DNA from: Caldanaerobacter subterraneus
Lineage (GTDB): Bacteria; Bacillota; Thermoanaerobacteria; Thermoanaerobacterales; Thermoanaerobacteraceae
NCBI RefSeq assembly: GCF_004345675.1
Contig: NZ_SLWU01000020.1
Location: 1-46,252, forward strand
DNA: 46,252 nucleotides
Reading direction: 5' to 3'
Shown here: positions 33,669 through 41,829 of the stretch, piece by piece
How the letters are laid out: each line of letters opens with the position of its first letter
How positions within the stretch are numbered: the stretch's first letter is position 1
Made by a program: the position numbers and the translations under genes
Notes under the pieces: generated by a model
Databases searched by the model: none
What the model saw: only the letters and a program-made list of their open reading frames with translations
Told to the model about the DNA's origin: nothing

Positions 33669-35057
33669 TCATTCTACAGGCTCTAATCTAGCAGTGAAAT
33701 GTCTCAAAATTGGAGGTTCATATACAAACCTATAACCCTTTATTTGGTCTCTTCTAGCATATACCCTCTTCACTGCTTCTGCTACCACGTCCATGTGACT
33801 GTTCGTGTAAACTCTCCTAGGAATGGTAAGTCGGACAAAATCAAGTTTTGGAAGCCTGTTTTGACCTGTCTCTGGGTCCCTTCCTGCTAGAAGAGCACCT
33901 ACTTCTACAGCCCTAATTCCTGCTTCTATATAAAGTTCTACGCAAATTGCGTGGGAAGGAAATTGATCCTGAGGCACGTGAGGCAAAAACTTTTTGCCAT
34001 CTATAAATACAGCATGACCGCCAGTCGGGTACTGAATCGGTATGCCTGCCTCTCTCAACTTGTCCCCCAAATATTTTACCTGATTTATTCTCCAAGCAAG
34101 GTAATTTTCATCAAGAACTTCTTCTAAGCCTCTCGCCATAGCCTCCATGTCTCTCCCAGCGAGCCCGCCATACGTTACAAAACCCTCCATGGGTATTAAC
34201 ATCGTCTTGACCTTTGTAAAGAGCTCTTCATCGTCTTTTATGGCAATGAGGCCGCCAATGTTTACCAGCGCATCTTTTTTGGCAGACATTGTGAAGCCAT
34301 CGCCGTAGGAGAACATTTCTCTTACTATTTCTTTAATGGATTTGTTTTCATAGCCTTTTTCTCTCTGTTTTATGAAATAGGCATTCTCTGCAAATCTTGC
34401 TGCATCAAAGAAAAGCCTGATACCGTACTTATCAGCAATTCTCCTCACTTCTTTTATGTTTTCCATTGAAACAGGCTGTCCACCCGCACTGTTGCAGGTC
34501 ACCGTTGCTAAAATAAAAGCTATGTTTTCAGCACCTTTTTCTTTTATGAAATTTTCCAAAGCTTCAACATCAAAATTTCCTTTAAAAGGATGGTAGTTTT
34601 CTGTGTCCTCAGCTTCCTTTATCACCATGTCTATACCAATTCCGCCTGCTAGCTCAATATGGGCCTTTGTGGTATCAAAATGCATGTTACCAAGTACATA
34701 CTGTCCCTTCTTTATGAGAAGAGGAAACAACACCTTTTCGGCTCCGCGCCCTTGATGGGTTGGCACAACGTACTTATAGCCAAAAATATCTTGAACAACT
34801 TCGCACAAATGCTGATAGTTTCTGCTTCCTGCGTAAGATTCATCCCCCAGCATCATACCTGCCCATTGATAATCGCTCATCGCAGCAGTGCCGCTATCAG
34901 TCAAAAGGTCAATGTACACGTCGTCAGATTTTAATAAAAACAAGTTATACCCGGCTTCTTTGATAAGCCTTATTCTCTCTTCCCTCGTGGTAATTTTCAA
35001 CGGCTCCACCATTTTGATCTTATAAGGCTCAGCCATTCTCGTCAAATCATCGTACAC
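33669..35057 (-). CDS. tnaA: Tryptophanase (tryptophan indole-lyase)
   Basis: The ~462-residue PLP enzyme of the aromatic beta-eliminating group has [34 protein letters not shown], and the PLP lysine in MSAKKDA near residue 260. Two sites separate tryptophanase from tyrosine phenol-lyase. The residue after NMHF is Asp128, as in tryptophanase (threonine in phenol-lyase). [20 protein letters not shown] matches the tryptophanase version, which lacks the phenol-lyase arginine. It degrades Trp to indole, pyruvate and ammonia. GTG 35057 is preferred because AGGAGGGATTTCT precedes it. It follows ridA by 76 nt. Confidence 0.88.
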   Translation of the reverse strand: MYDDLTRMAEPYKIKMVEPLKITTREERIRLIKEAGYNLFLLKSDDVYIDLLTDSGTAAMSDYQWAGMMLGDESYAGSRNYQHLCEVVQDIFGYKYVVPTHQGRGAEKVLFPLLIKKGQYVLGNMHFDTTKAHIELAGGIGIDMVIKEAEDTENYHPFKGNFDVEALENFIKEKGAENIAFILATVTCNSAGGQPVSMENIKEVRRIADKYGIRLFFDAARFAENAYFIKQREKGYENKSIKEIVREMFSYGDGFTMSAKKDALVNIGGLIAIKDDEELFTKVKTMLIPMEGFVTYGGLAGRDMEAMARGLEEVLDENYLAWRINQVKYLGDKLREAGIPIQYPTGGHAVFIDGKKFLPHVPQDQFPSHAICVELYIEAGIRAVEVGALLAGRDPETGQNRLPKLDFVRLTIPRRVYTNSHMDVVAEAVKRVYARRDQIKGYRFVYEPPILRHFTARLEPVE

Positions 35058-35133
35058 AGAAATCCCTCCTAAAATTTTTATCCCCAGCCTGTAATCGTTT
35101 AATAGCAGTTTAAAAAGACAGAAAAACAGTTTC

Positions 35134-35511
35134 TTACTTATGAGCAACTACCTCTATCTCTATTAAAGCACCTTTTGGCAGACTTTTTACTTCGACCAGT
35201 GAACGGGCCGGAGGATTGTCTTTAAAATACCTTCCGTAAATTTCATTAATCTTTGCAAAGTCAGCCATATTTGTGACAAATACAGTGGTCTTTATAACGT
35301 TGTTAAAATCCATACCTGCAGCTCTTAAGATGGCCCGTATATTTTCCAAAACTCTTTCTGTCTGCTTTTCAATGTCAGCCTCTACCATTTCTCCTGTGGC
35401 AGGGTCAATAGCTATTTGTCCTGCGGTGTATAAAAATCCATCTACTAAAACTGCCTGTGAATAGGGTCCTATAGCCTTTGGAGCAGCATCAGTGTTTATA
35501 ATTGTCTTCAT
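35134..35511 (-). CDS. ridA: RidA family imine/enamine deaminase
   Basis: The 125-residue chorismate-mutase-fold trimer has [25 protein letters not shown], and the catalytic arginine in [21 protein letters not shown]. RidA hydrolyses 2-aminoacrylate and other reactive enamines. Tryptophanase releases aminoacrylate as its product, so its placement directly before tnaA is functionally sensible. ATG start; a promoter lies at 35563-35592. Confidence 0.93.
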   Translation of the reverse strand: MKTIINTDAAPKAIGPYSQAVLVDGFLYTAGQIAIDPATGEMVEADIEKQTERVLENIRAILRAAGMDFNNVIKTTVFVTNMADFAKINEIYGRYFKDNPPARSLVEVKSLPKGALIEIEVVAHK

Positions 35512-35562
35512 CTATCCCCATCCCTTCTATTTATTTTCCCACATAAAACGTTGTCCATGAAT

Positions 35563-35592
35563 ATTATATCACTTAAACTTGCGCTTTTTCAA
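35563..35592 (-). promoter_or_regulatory. Promoter of ridA-tnaA
   Basis: TTGAAA (35587-35592), 18-nt spacer, TATAAT (35563-35568) on the minus strand, about 45 nt before the ridA start. Confidence 0.65.
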
Positions 35593-35725
35593 TAATTTTT
35601 TAAGGATTATAAAATTTTTGTACATACAATTAAGAAAGAGTAAATAAGCGAAAACAGAAGAAAAATAGAGATTTTCTGTAGTTTTTCAATAATTTTGCTG
35701 GAAAATCGCAAACAAATTCATTTAT

Positions 35726-35906
35726 TTGACTTTGACTTTCCCTGACCTTTGTTGTAATTATTAAAGTGGAAGGTAGGCAAAGGGTGCAGGAGGTGGTAAG
35801 TATGGTAAAAAGGAGAGATTTTCTCTCGTAAACCATCTTTCCACCTCTACACACCTTAAGCCTCTAATAGCCAAAGGAGGGGTGAGAAGTCCGCCCCTCC
35901 TTTTTT
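35726..35906 (+). ncRNA. Candidate small structured RNA / leader-peptide transcript
   Basis: A plus-strand unit lies in the gap between ridA and the thioesterase. Tandem TTGACT boxes (35726-35731 and 35732-35737) precede a weak -10 (TAATTA at 35755-35760). A strong ribosome site (GCAGGAGGTGGTAAGT) precedes a 9-codon ORF, ATG to TAA, encoding MVKRRDFLS. A terminator, AAAGGAGGGG/CCCCTCC followed by T6 (35873-35906), ends it. GTGGAAGG near the 5' end can pair with CTTTCCAC after the ORF. The neighbouring CCACCTC could instead pair with the ribosome site GAGGTGG. No known RNA family was recognised. The rest of the 35512-35904 gap shows nothing else besides the ridA promoter. Confidence 0.4.
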
Positions 35907-36324
35907 ATCTTAGCTGAGCAGCTATTTCTCTTAATCTCATTTCTTCCTCATTTTCCGGCTCAGGCAGTACAACGTTGTGAGGTACTGGTTTCCCTTCTTC
36001 ATCTACATGAATGAATGTAGCAAAACCTTCAAGTATAGGTTCTTCTTCATCGTTTTTGTATACTTTTGCGTAAGTTTTTATGCTGGACCTTCCTGTCAGA
36101 ACCACCTTCGCCTTTATCTTTATTATATCCCCTTTTGTAGCACTCTTTCTAAATTCCAACCCGTGTATCTTTAGACACACTATATTTTCAGGCTTTTTTA
36201 TGAGGTCGCAAGCAGCTATAAAACAGGCTTCCACAAACCACTCCGCAATTCTTCCAGCAAAAAGCGTACCATGGTGGTTTAAGTCCTCAGATTTTACAAG
36301 ATGAGCAACGCTTATCTCCTTCAT
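35905..36324 (-). CDS. Hotdog-fold acyl-CoA thioesterase
   Basis: The 139-residue protein is a YciA/BFIT-type hotdog thioesterase. It has VKSEDLNHHGTLFAGRIAEWFVEACF on the hot-dog helix and a C-terminal strand set with RSSIKTYAKVY and EGFATFIHVDEEGKP. The ATG at 36324 follows GGCAGGAGGAAGAAAAA and is preferred over the longer frame. The substrate is not evident. It is a single-gene unit behind a consensus promoter overlapped by a long inverted repeat. Confidence 0.82.
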   Translation of the reverse strand: MKEISVAHLVKSEDLNHHGTLFAGRIAEWFVEACFIAACDLIKKPENIVCLKIHGLEFRKSATKGDIIKIKAKVVLTGRSSIKTYAKVYKNDEEEPILEGFATFIHVDEEGKPVPHNVVLPEPENEEEMRLREIAAQLR

Positions 36325-36356
36325 TTTTTCTTCCTCCTGCCCAGTTTTTATAAAAT

Positions 36357-36405
36357 AAAATTTCGGGACCCCTTTCATAATAACCAGATCCCGAAATTTT
36401 GTCAA
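36357..36405 (-). promoter_or_regulatory. Thioesterase promoter with overlapping 12-bp inverted repeat
   Basis: TTGACA (36400-36405), 17-nt spacer, TATTAT (36377-36382) on the minus strand form a near-consensus promoter. AAAATTTCGGGA (36357-36368) and TCCCGAAATTTT (36389-36400) are perfect inverted repeats. One arm fills the promoter spacer; the other begins just after the transcription start. This fits a repressor operator. It does not match FapR or other operators that I know. Confidence 0.65.
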
Positions 36406-36567
36406 TTGATATTACCATCTTCAAATTGAAGAAATAAATCTTAAGTGCATCTGTTCATACCTTCCTGTCATATTCCACTTCCAAATTTTTAACCATAATT
36501 TTTACCTTATTTTTTATAATATCTTCTCATGCTTTTTAAAAATCTTCCCTACTAACACTCTACCAAA

Positions 36568-36777
36568 TTATCCCTCTTCCTCCTCAACATAAATGGCATA
36601 ATCAGGGCAGTACATTTCACATATTCCGCATTTTATGCATTTTTCATCGTCAATTAAATGGACTTTGCCATTCTTTATCTCTAAAACTTTTCTGGGGCAA
36701 AATTCCACACAGATCCCACAGCCTTTGCACCATTCTTGGATTATGTTAAACTTTTTCACGCTATTTTCCTTTGTCAT
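36568..36777 (-). CDS. Two-cluster 4Fe-4S ferredoxin (KorD-like)
   Basis: The 69-residue protein has two CxxCxxCxxxCP motifs: CKGCGICVEFCP and CIKCGICEMYCP. This is the 2[4Fe-4S] pattern of small ferredoxins and of the delta subunit of 2-oxoacid:ferredoxin oxidoreductases, where such a protein usually precedes korAB. No oxidoreductase subunits follow here. It starts 12 nt after pxpC with its own AGGAGTGAAATGA site, so it is probably the last gene of the pxp operon. A redox role in 5-oxoproline use is not known in this family. Confidence 0.88.
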   Translation of the reverse strand: MTKENSVKKFNIIQEWCKGCGICVEFCPRKVLEIKNGKVHLIDDEKCIKCGICEMYCPDYAIYVEEEEG

Positions 36778-36789
36778 TCATTTCACTCC

Positions 36790-37797
36790 TCAAAAAGGTT
36801 CTACACTCACATCAAAAGTTTCCTCATCCACCCTTACTGTGAAGTACTTTATCTCTTTTGCGGAAGTTTTTATCTTCTCTATTAATTTTTCTATCTCTTC
36901 CAAAGCCCTGTGAGCCTCCTCCAAAGTTATTACCCTGAATCTAATTCTATCCCCTGGTTTTAACTGAGCTATTTTTGATAGATCTGGAGAAATAACCGTA
37001 GCGATTTTAGTATATCCACCCGTAGTCTGGGCATCTTTCAAAATTACAATCGGTTGGCCATTCGCAGGTACTTGGACTGCTCCGGGTAAAAGCCCGTCTG
37101 AGATAATATCGTACCTCTCTTTCGCCTTAAGAAAAGGTCCTTCTAATCTGTACCCCATTCTGTCTGAATCTTTGCTGATGACATAAGACGAGCTTAAAAA
37201 CACTTTTATAGTTTCTTCTTCAAAATAATCATCCTGAGGTCCTAATATCACTCTTACCTCCTCTTCAGAAGAGTAAGAGGGAATGTACTCTTCACGCACT
37301 TTCCTTGTCTGCAGTAACACCTGAGGAGAAGGATTCTTTTCTAGTATGTCGCCTTTTTCTAAGCGCCTGCCCTTGATACCTCCTAATTTACCCCGGGTAT
37401 ACGTAGAAACACTTCCCATCACGTAGTCCCCTTTGAATCCGCCTTTAACAGCAAGGTATGACCTTAAGCCTGACTTAATAGGAGAAAAAGATAAAATATC
37501 CCCTTTTCGCACAGGAAAAGAAGACCACATAGGTCTTGGTATACCGTTTACCATAGGTTGCATCTCTGCTCCTGTCACAGCTACAAAAGTATCAGTTAAT
37601 GCTTCTAAAGTAGGTCCCACAAGAGTAATTTCCAAACACGCATCATTTTCTTCATTTTCTAAAAGTCTGTTAGCTATCCTAAAAGCAAATTCGTCCATTG
37701 CTCCAGAAGTAGGAACTCCCTGGCTCTCATAGCCAAACCTACCTAAATCTTGAATAGTAGTAAATAATCCCGGCTCTAATACTTTAAAACATTCCAT
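36790..37797 (-). CDS. pxpC: 5-oxoprolinase subunit C (biotin-dependent carboxyltransferase-like domain)
   Basis: The ~335-residue protein of the KipA/PxpC family has a QDLGRFGYESQGVPTSGAMD start, EITLVGPTLE, and GYTKIATVISPDLSKIAQLKPGDRI near the end. With PxpA and PxpB it forms the ATP-dependent prokaryotic 5-oxoprolinase. The preferred start is ATG 37797 (GGGTGAT upstream); GTG 37809 overlaps pxpB by 8 nt. Domain and gene order pxpA-pxpB-pxpC are typical. Confidence 0.92.
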   Translation of the reverse strand: MECFKVLEPGLFTTIQDLGRFGYESQGVPTSGAMDEFAFRIANRLLENEENDACLEITLVGPTLEALTDTFVAVTGAEMQPMVNGIPRPMWSSFPVRKGDILSFSPIKSGLRSYLAVKGGFKGDYVMGSVSTYTRGKLGGIKGRRLEKGDILEKNPSPQVLLQTRKVREEYIPSYSSEEEVRVILGPQDDYFEEETIKVFLSSSYVISKDSDRMGYRLEGPFLKAKERYDIISDGLLPGAVQVPANGQPIVILKDAQTTGGYTKIATVISPDLSKIAQLKPGDRIRFRVITLEEAHRALEEIEKLIEKIKTSAKEIKYFTVRVDEETFDVSVEPF

Positions 37798-37801
37798 TTT
37801 A

Positions 37802-38551
37802 TCACCCACTCAGATTATGATTTAGATATTCGTAAATGCGCAGTTGATATTTACCCTCTTGTATTTCTTTTTCTATCTTGTAATATTCCTCTTCAGAGAC
37901 GGGAATGAACTTTATATAGTTTCCTGCCTCAAATAAAATTGGCTTTTCTCTCTCCTGATCGTACAATCTCACAGGAGTTTTCCCTATTATTCGCCATCCT
38001 CCCGGACTCGAAAGAGGATAAATCCCAGTCTGATTCCCAGCAATCCCCACGGACCCTGCCTTTATTTCTGTGCGAGGAGTCTCAAGGCGCGGTGTAGCAA
38101 TTTTTTCGGACATTCCACCTAAATATGCAAATCCCATAGTAAAACCTACCATATAAATTCTGTAAAGTGGAGCGCTGTGAATTGCTATTACTTCTTCAAT
38201 AGATAAATTATTGTGTTTAGCTACAAATTCAAGGTCAGGCCCAAATTCTCCCCCGTATACCACTGGTATTTCGTACACCTGCGGTTTAAATTCCTCTTTT
38301 ATTTCTACTTCTTTATCCATTTTTTCTGAAACATATTTTATCAGCTCATTGTAGGAAATCTGTAAAGGATTGTACTTTACAAGGAGAGACCTATATGTGG
38401 GAATCATAGAAATTATTCCTTGTCTACTCTCTTTCTTTAATATTCGATAAAGATTTACAACTTTTTCATTGCATTCGACGGTTATTTCATTTCCAAACTC
38501 AACTACAATTCCTTTGTCGCCAAAAGGCAATATTCGGGGTTTTTCGTACAT
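37802..38551 (-). CDS. pxpB: 5-oxoprolinase subunit B (KipI-like)
   Basis: The 249-residue protein has the cyclophilin-like KipI/PxpB signature: the IPVVYGGEFGPDL segment, HSAPLYRIYMVGFTMGFAYLGG, and a late GGWRIIGKTPVRLYD. It pairs with PxpC; KipI homologues in Bacillus were first seen as sporulation-kinase inhibitors, but next to pxpA and pxpC the oxoprolinase role is more likely. It starts 18 nt after pxpA, with GAGGAGTTGATATAG upstream. Confidence 0.92.
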   Translation of the reverse strand: MYEKPRILPFGDKGIVVEFGNEITVECNEKVVNLYRILKKESRQGIISMIPTYRSLLVKYNPLQISYNELIKYVSEKMDKEVEIKEEFKPQVYEIPVVYGGEFGPDLEFVAKHNNLSIEEVIAIHSAPLYRIYMVGFTMGFAYLGGMSEKIATPRLETPRTEIKAGSVGIAGNQTGIYPLSSPGGWRIIGKTPVRLYDQEREKPILFEAGNYIKFIPVSEEEYYKIEKEIQEGKYQLRIYEYLNHNLSG

Positions 38552-38569
38552 CTATATCAACTCCTCACT

Positions 38570-39337
38570 TTATACAAATTCGCCCATTGGAAGTATGTCT
38601 ACTCCGTTTTCTTCTAAAGTTTCCCTTATCTTTTTTGCAAACTCCACAGCCTGCGGATTATCACCGTGTACACATATAGTGTCAACCTTTACTTTTACCA
38701 AAGTCCCATCTATTGCCTCACAACCCCCTTCCTTTACCATCCTCAAGACTCTCTTGCAAGCCAATTCTTCATCGTGGATTATGGCATTGGGATGTTTTCT
38801 AGAAACTAGAGTGCCATCTGGATTTATATTTCTATCTGCAAAGACCTCATATGCAAATCTCAATCCAACCTTCTCTGCTGCTCTTTCCATCGCTGTATTT
38901 GCCATTCCAACACATATTAAATTTCTGTCTACAGAAGCTATAGCTTCTGCAATTGCCATGGCAATTTTTTCATCCACTGCTGCCATGTTATAAAGAGCTC
39001 CATGAGCCTTTACATGCTGTAATTTTGTACCTCTGATTGCAGCAAAAGCCTGTAATGCTCCTATTTGATATATAACGTAATTTTTTATTTCTTCTGAAGA
39101 AGCGTCCAAATTTCTCCTTCCAAACCCTAGCAAATCAGGAAAACCAGGATGTGCCCCTATTGAAACCACATTTTTTAAGCAACGGTCAACAGTCAAAGCC
39201 ATTACCATTGGATCTCCTGCATGAAAGCCACATGCAATATTGGCAGAAGAAATATATTTGACTACCTCTTCATCCATTCCTATTTTATAAGCTCCAAAAC
39301 TCTCTCCAATATCGCTATTTATATCCACTCTGTACAT
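38570..39337 (-). CDS. pxpA: 5-oxoprolinase subunit A (LamB/YcsF family)
   Basis: The ~255-residue protein has [14 protein letters not shown] at the N-terminus, [36 protein letters not shown] and [12 protein letters not shown]. These are the conserved segments of the LamB/YcsF barrel (PxpA). The ATG at 39337 gives the usual family start and has GAGGGGG eight bases upstream. It opens the pxpABC-ferredoxin operon. A Crp-type palindrome lies upstream at 39473-39492. Confidence 0.93.
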   Translation of the reverse strand: MYRVDINSDIGESFGAYKIGMDEEVVKYISSANIACGFHAGDPMVMALTVDRCLKNVVSIGAHPGFPDLLGFGRRNLDASSEEIKNYVIYQIGALQAFAAIRGTKLQHVKAHGALYNMAAVDEKIAMAIAEAIASVDRNLICVGMANTAMERAAEKVGLRFAYEVFADRNINPDGTLVSRKHPNAIIHDEELACKRVLRMVKEGGCEAIDGTLVKVKVDTICVHGDNPQAVEFAKKIRETLEENGVDILPMGEFV

Positions 39338-39472
39338 AATCATTACCCCCTCATCTTTATTCTACATTGTACCCTTTGCAATTTTTGTGCCATCTCTTCT
39401 GCTCTTTTACTGTTTTAATTCTACTAAATTGATAGGCTAATTTTCCATTTCAGTGTGCACTACACATTTCTT

Positions 39473-39492
39473 AATGTGCTTTTTCGCACATT
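39473..39492. promoter_or_regulatory. Crp-type palindrome upstream of pxpA
   Basis: AATGTGC-TTTTTC-GCACATT is a 20-bp inverted repeat with the Crp spacing TGTG-N8-CACA. It lies about 135 nt before pxpA. A possible -10 box, TAGAAT (39418-39423, minus strand), would place the site near -71.5. The promoter assignment is weak. Confidence 0.4.
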
Positions 39493-39757
39493 TGCTTGAT
39501 AGTGTGAAATTTCAGTACGTGACAAAGCAGAAAAAATGAGGTATTAATGTAGAAAAAAAGACCTCACCGGGAAAAAACCAAAAATCAAAACAAAAGGAAG
39601 GTAAGGTCCGATATATTATTAGATATTCGACACATAGTGTAGTGGGTATAATCCTGCTTTTGGTTCAAGATTTTAATGAAAATAGTAAAGGAAAACGAAG
39701 CAGAATATAGACTAAATCCCTATCACTTGCAGAAGAACTTGCTAGAGGTCCTGTGGT

Positions 39758-39895
39758 ATGACGAAGAGACATATACTGGAAGGTCCATCTGCGAGCAAGC
39801 CATGGATAAAATACATTTTAAAGGAAATAACACGAGCACAAAGGTTTGGCAGTAGATATTTGAGGAAGGAGTATAGTTCTATTATTTTACATTAA
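39758..39895 (+). pseudogene. C-terminal transposase remnant
   Basis: A 45-residue frame from an ATG reads KRHILEGPSASKPWIKYIL and ends RYLRKEYSSIILH before a TAA. The same C-terminal residues RKEYSSIILH and stop recur in the second repeat copy at 44205. That makes this frame the truncated end of a duplicated insertion-sequence gene. The transposase family was not recognised. An overlapping frame upstream (about 39676-39855) reads KIVKENEAEYRLNPYHLQ and may be the N-terminal part of the same or another element. Between 39344 and 39670 I see only the palindrome described separately. Confidence 0.5.
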
Positions 39896-40046
39896 GAAAA
39901 GCAAAGAAAGAAAAGATATTTGTGTTTTTGTTAAAGTAATAATTTAACATAAATGGAATATATATAAATTACTAATCAAGCTTATAGGTTATTAGCGGTG
40001 AGGTCGGCTACAAAAAATTTTTTACCTACAAAATCTTGACACGGGC
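39864..40046 (+). repeat. Direct repeat, copy 1 (~183 bp, insertion-sequence end)
   Basis: It starts at GGAAGGAGTATAGTTC and ends at AAATCTTGACACGGGC. Copy 2 is at 44205-44391 in the same orientation, clearly similar along its length with small indels. The repeat contains the last codons and 3' flank of a lost transposase gene. The two copies bracket the DUF969-to-Crp block. Confidence 0.8.
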
Positions 40047-40049
40047 AAA

Positions 40050-40093
40050 TTGTAGCCGTGACTACAGTTTTATTTATGTATTGTTGATATAAT
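40050..40093 (+). promoter_or_regulatory. DUF969 operon promoter with GTA-N8-TAC palindrome at -41.5
   Basis: TATAAT lies at 40088-40093, giving a start near 40100. There is no recognisable -35 box. The palindrome TTGTAGCCGTGACTACAG contains TGTA-N8-TACA (40051-40066), whose centre is 41.5 bp before that start. This is the class II activator position of Crp-family regulators; the GTA-N8-TAC form is that of NtcA. A Crp-family gene lies in the same block. Confidence 0.6.
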
Positions 40094-40129
40094 TATAAAA
40101 AAATAAATCCATTTTAAAGGGGGTAGTTT

Positions 40130-40831
40130 ATGATTAAGTTAATTGGTATTTTAATCATTATTGTGGGATTTATCTTAAAGCTCGATACTTTAGCAGTGGT
40201 TTTAATTGCTGGTATTGTGACTGGCCTGGTGGCAGGATTGCCTTTTCCTAAAATTGTAGAAATTTTAGGGAAAGCTTTTGTAGAGAATAGGTATATGTCT
40301 ATATTTATTGTCTCATTGCCTGTAATTGGAATCCTTGAAAGGTATGGCCTCCGTGAAAGAGCTGCATATGTAATAGGGAAAATAAAAGCAGCTACAGTGG
40401 GGAAAGTAACTGCTTTATATCTAGTACTTAGAACATTATCAGCGATGTTCGGCTTAAGGCTTGGCGGACATGTACAATTTATACGACCTTTGATACTACC
40501 TATGGCAGAAGGGGCAGCAATGAATAGATATGGCGAAATAAAAAGCGAAGACCATGAAACAATTAAGGGATTAGAAGCTGCAGTAGAAAACTATGGCAAT
40601 TTCTTTGGGCAGAATGCTTTTGTTGCAGCAGGAGGAGTTTTGTTAATTGTTGGCGTATTAAAAGAATTAAACTATACTGTAGAAGCTATAGATATTGCAA
40701 AAGCGTCAATACCTATCGCGTTAATAATAATGGTAGTTGGTAGTTTGCAGTTTTTCTATTATGACAGAAAATTTGACCAAAAATATGGAATAAAAACAAG
40801 GCCTAAAAAAGAAAATAGGCAGAATGCTTAG
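40130..40831 (+). CDS. DUF969 membrane protein (putative transporter subunit)
   Basis: The 233-residue protein has about five or six hydrophobic helices and matches DUF969: ILIIIVGFILKLDTLAVVLIAGI, FVENRYMSIFIVSLPVIGILERYGLRE, and RLGGHVQFIRPLILPMAEGAA. DUF969 and DUF979 proteins occur as pairs, commonly next to pyroglutamyl-peptidase genes, and are thought to be a two-part permease. ATG follows AAAGGGGGTAGTTT. It is first of the operon DUF969-DUF979-pcp-GGCT. Confidence 0.85.
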   Translation: MIKLIGILIIIVGFILKLDTLAVVLIAGIVTGLVAGLPFPKIVEILGKAFVENRYMSIFIVSLPVIGILERYGLRERAAYVIGKIKAATVGKVTALYLVLRTLSAMFGLRLGGHVQFIRPLILPMAEGAAMNRYGEIKSEDHETIKGLEAAVENYGNFFGQNAFVAAGGVLLIVGVLKELNYTVEAIDIAKASIPIALIIMVVGSLQFFYYDRKFDQKYGIKTRPKKENRQNA

Positions 40832-40846
40832 GAAGGAGGAGTGTTG

Positions 40847-41803
40847 ATGCTTAAGGATGCTTTAACTGAAATCCTATACATTATGATGGGCATAGTTTGT
40901 TTTTACTCGGTGTATGCTACACTAAAAGAAAAAAGTCATCCTTCAAAAATTCCTACTGCTTTATTTTGGGGATTATTAGGAATAATTTTTACATTTAGCC
41001 GAATAGGCTTATTGTGGGGTAATAAAAACATTTATATACCTGATATCTATACAGGATACATGGTTATTATATTGACTCTGTTATCTGCATTTCGGTTAGT
41101 CAAAATTGGAAAATTTGACGAATCAACCTCAGAATTTAAACAACAAATGTCACAAAAAATTGGCAATTTAATCTTTGTTCCAGCCTTGGCTCTTGGTATT
41201 GTTGCGTTTATTGTTGCCCAAATATGGACTAAACAACTGGGTTCTCTTGTGGCTTTTTGGATATCAACTGTAGTAGCTGCAATTTTGGCATTAGTTATTA
41301 CGAAAGGGAAAGTTAAAGAAATGGCTGATGATGGTAGGAGGTTACTTGAAGTAGTAGGACCTGTAAGCATTTTACCACAATTGCTTGCTGCTCTAGGGGC
41401 TATTTTTACCGCTGCAGGAGTAGGCGATGTGATTGCAAGTGGAATAAAGACTGTCATTCCTCAAGGTAATATACTTTTAGGAGTAATTGCTTATTGCGTA
41501 GGAATGGCTTTATTTACCATGATAATGGGCAATGCTTTTGCAGCTTTTGCAGTTATTACAGCAGGTATCGGAATTCCTTTTGTAATAGCTCAAGGAGGGA
41601 ATCCTGTGATAGTAGCGGCCTTAGGTATGACAGCAGGATATTGTGGAACTTTAATGACACCAATGGCGGCAAATTTTAACATAGTTCCGACTGCAATATT
41701 GGAAATGGAAGATAAGAAATATGGAGTTATAAAATATCAAGTTCCTGTAGCTATTGCCATGCTCATTATTCACATAGTACTAATGTATGTTTGGGCATTT
41801 TAA
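40847..41803 (+). CDS. DUF979 membrane protein (putative transporter subunit)
   Basis: The ~318-residue protein has about nine to ten hydrophobic helices and matches DUF979. Typical segments are EILYIMMGIVCFYSVYATL, PQLLAALGAIFTAAGVGDVIA, FTMIMGNAFAAFAVITAGIGIPFV and GYCGTLMTPMAANFNIVPTAIL. The last two resemble the paired hairpin repeats of ion-coupled permeases. ATG 40847 is preferred, with GGAAGGAGGA six bases upstream. It probably works with DUF969; the substrate may be 5-oxoproline or pyroglutamyl peptides. Confidence 0.85.
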   Translation: MLKDALTEILYIMMGIVCFYSVYATLKEKSHPSKIPTALFWGLLGIIFTFSRIGLLWGNKNIYIPDIYTGYMVIILTLLSAFRLVKIGKFDESTSEFKQQMSQKIGNLIFVPALALGIVAFIVAQIWTKQLGSLVAFWISTVVAAILALVITKGKVKEMADDGRRLLEVVGPVSILPQLLAALGAIFTAAGVGDVIASGIKTVIPQGNILLGVIAYCVGMALFTMIMGNAFAAFAVITAGIGIPFVIAQGGNPVIVAALGMTAGYCGTLMTPMAANFNIVPTAILEMEDKKYGVIKYQVPVAIAMLIIHIVLMYVWAF

Positions 41804-41829
41804 TATTTTTATGAAAGGGTGATGTGGTA

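Noticed and set aside
33669-35057. Assignment as tyrosine phenol-lyase
   Set aside because: The Asp after NMHF and the RAVEVG segment match tryptophanase; phenol-lyase has Thr and Arg at these sites.
35724-35750. TTTGACTTTGAC as a CtsR heat-shock operator
   Set aside because: CtsR needs two heptads with a three-base gap; here the repeats are directly adjacent, and no clp genes are near.
35630-35854. 74-codon minus-strand frame in the ridA-thioesterase gap
   Set aside because: No ribosome site and low-complexity sequence; the plus strand shows promoter, ribosome site and terminator instead.
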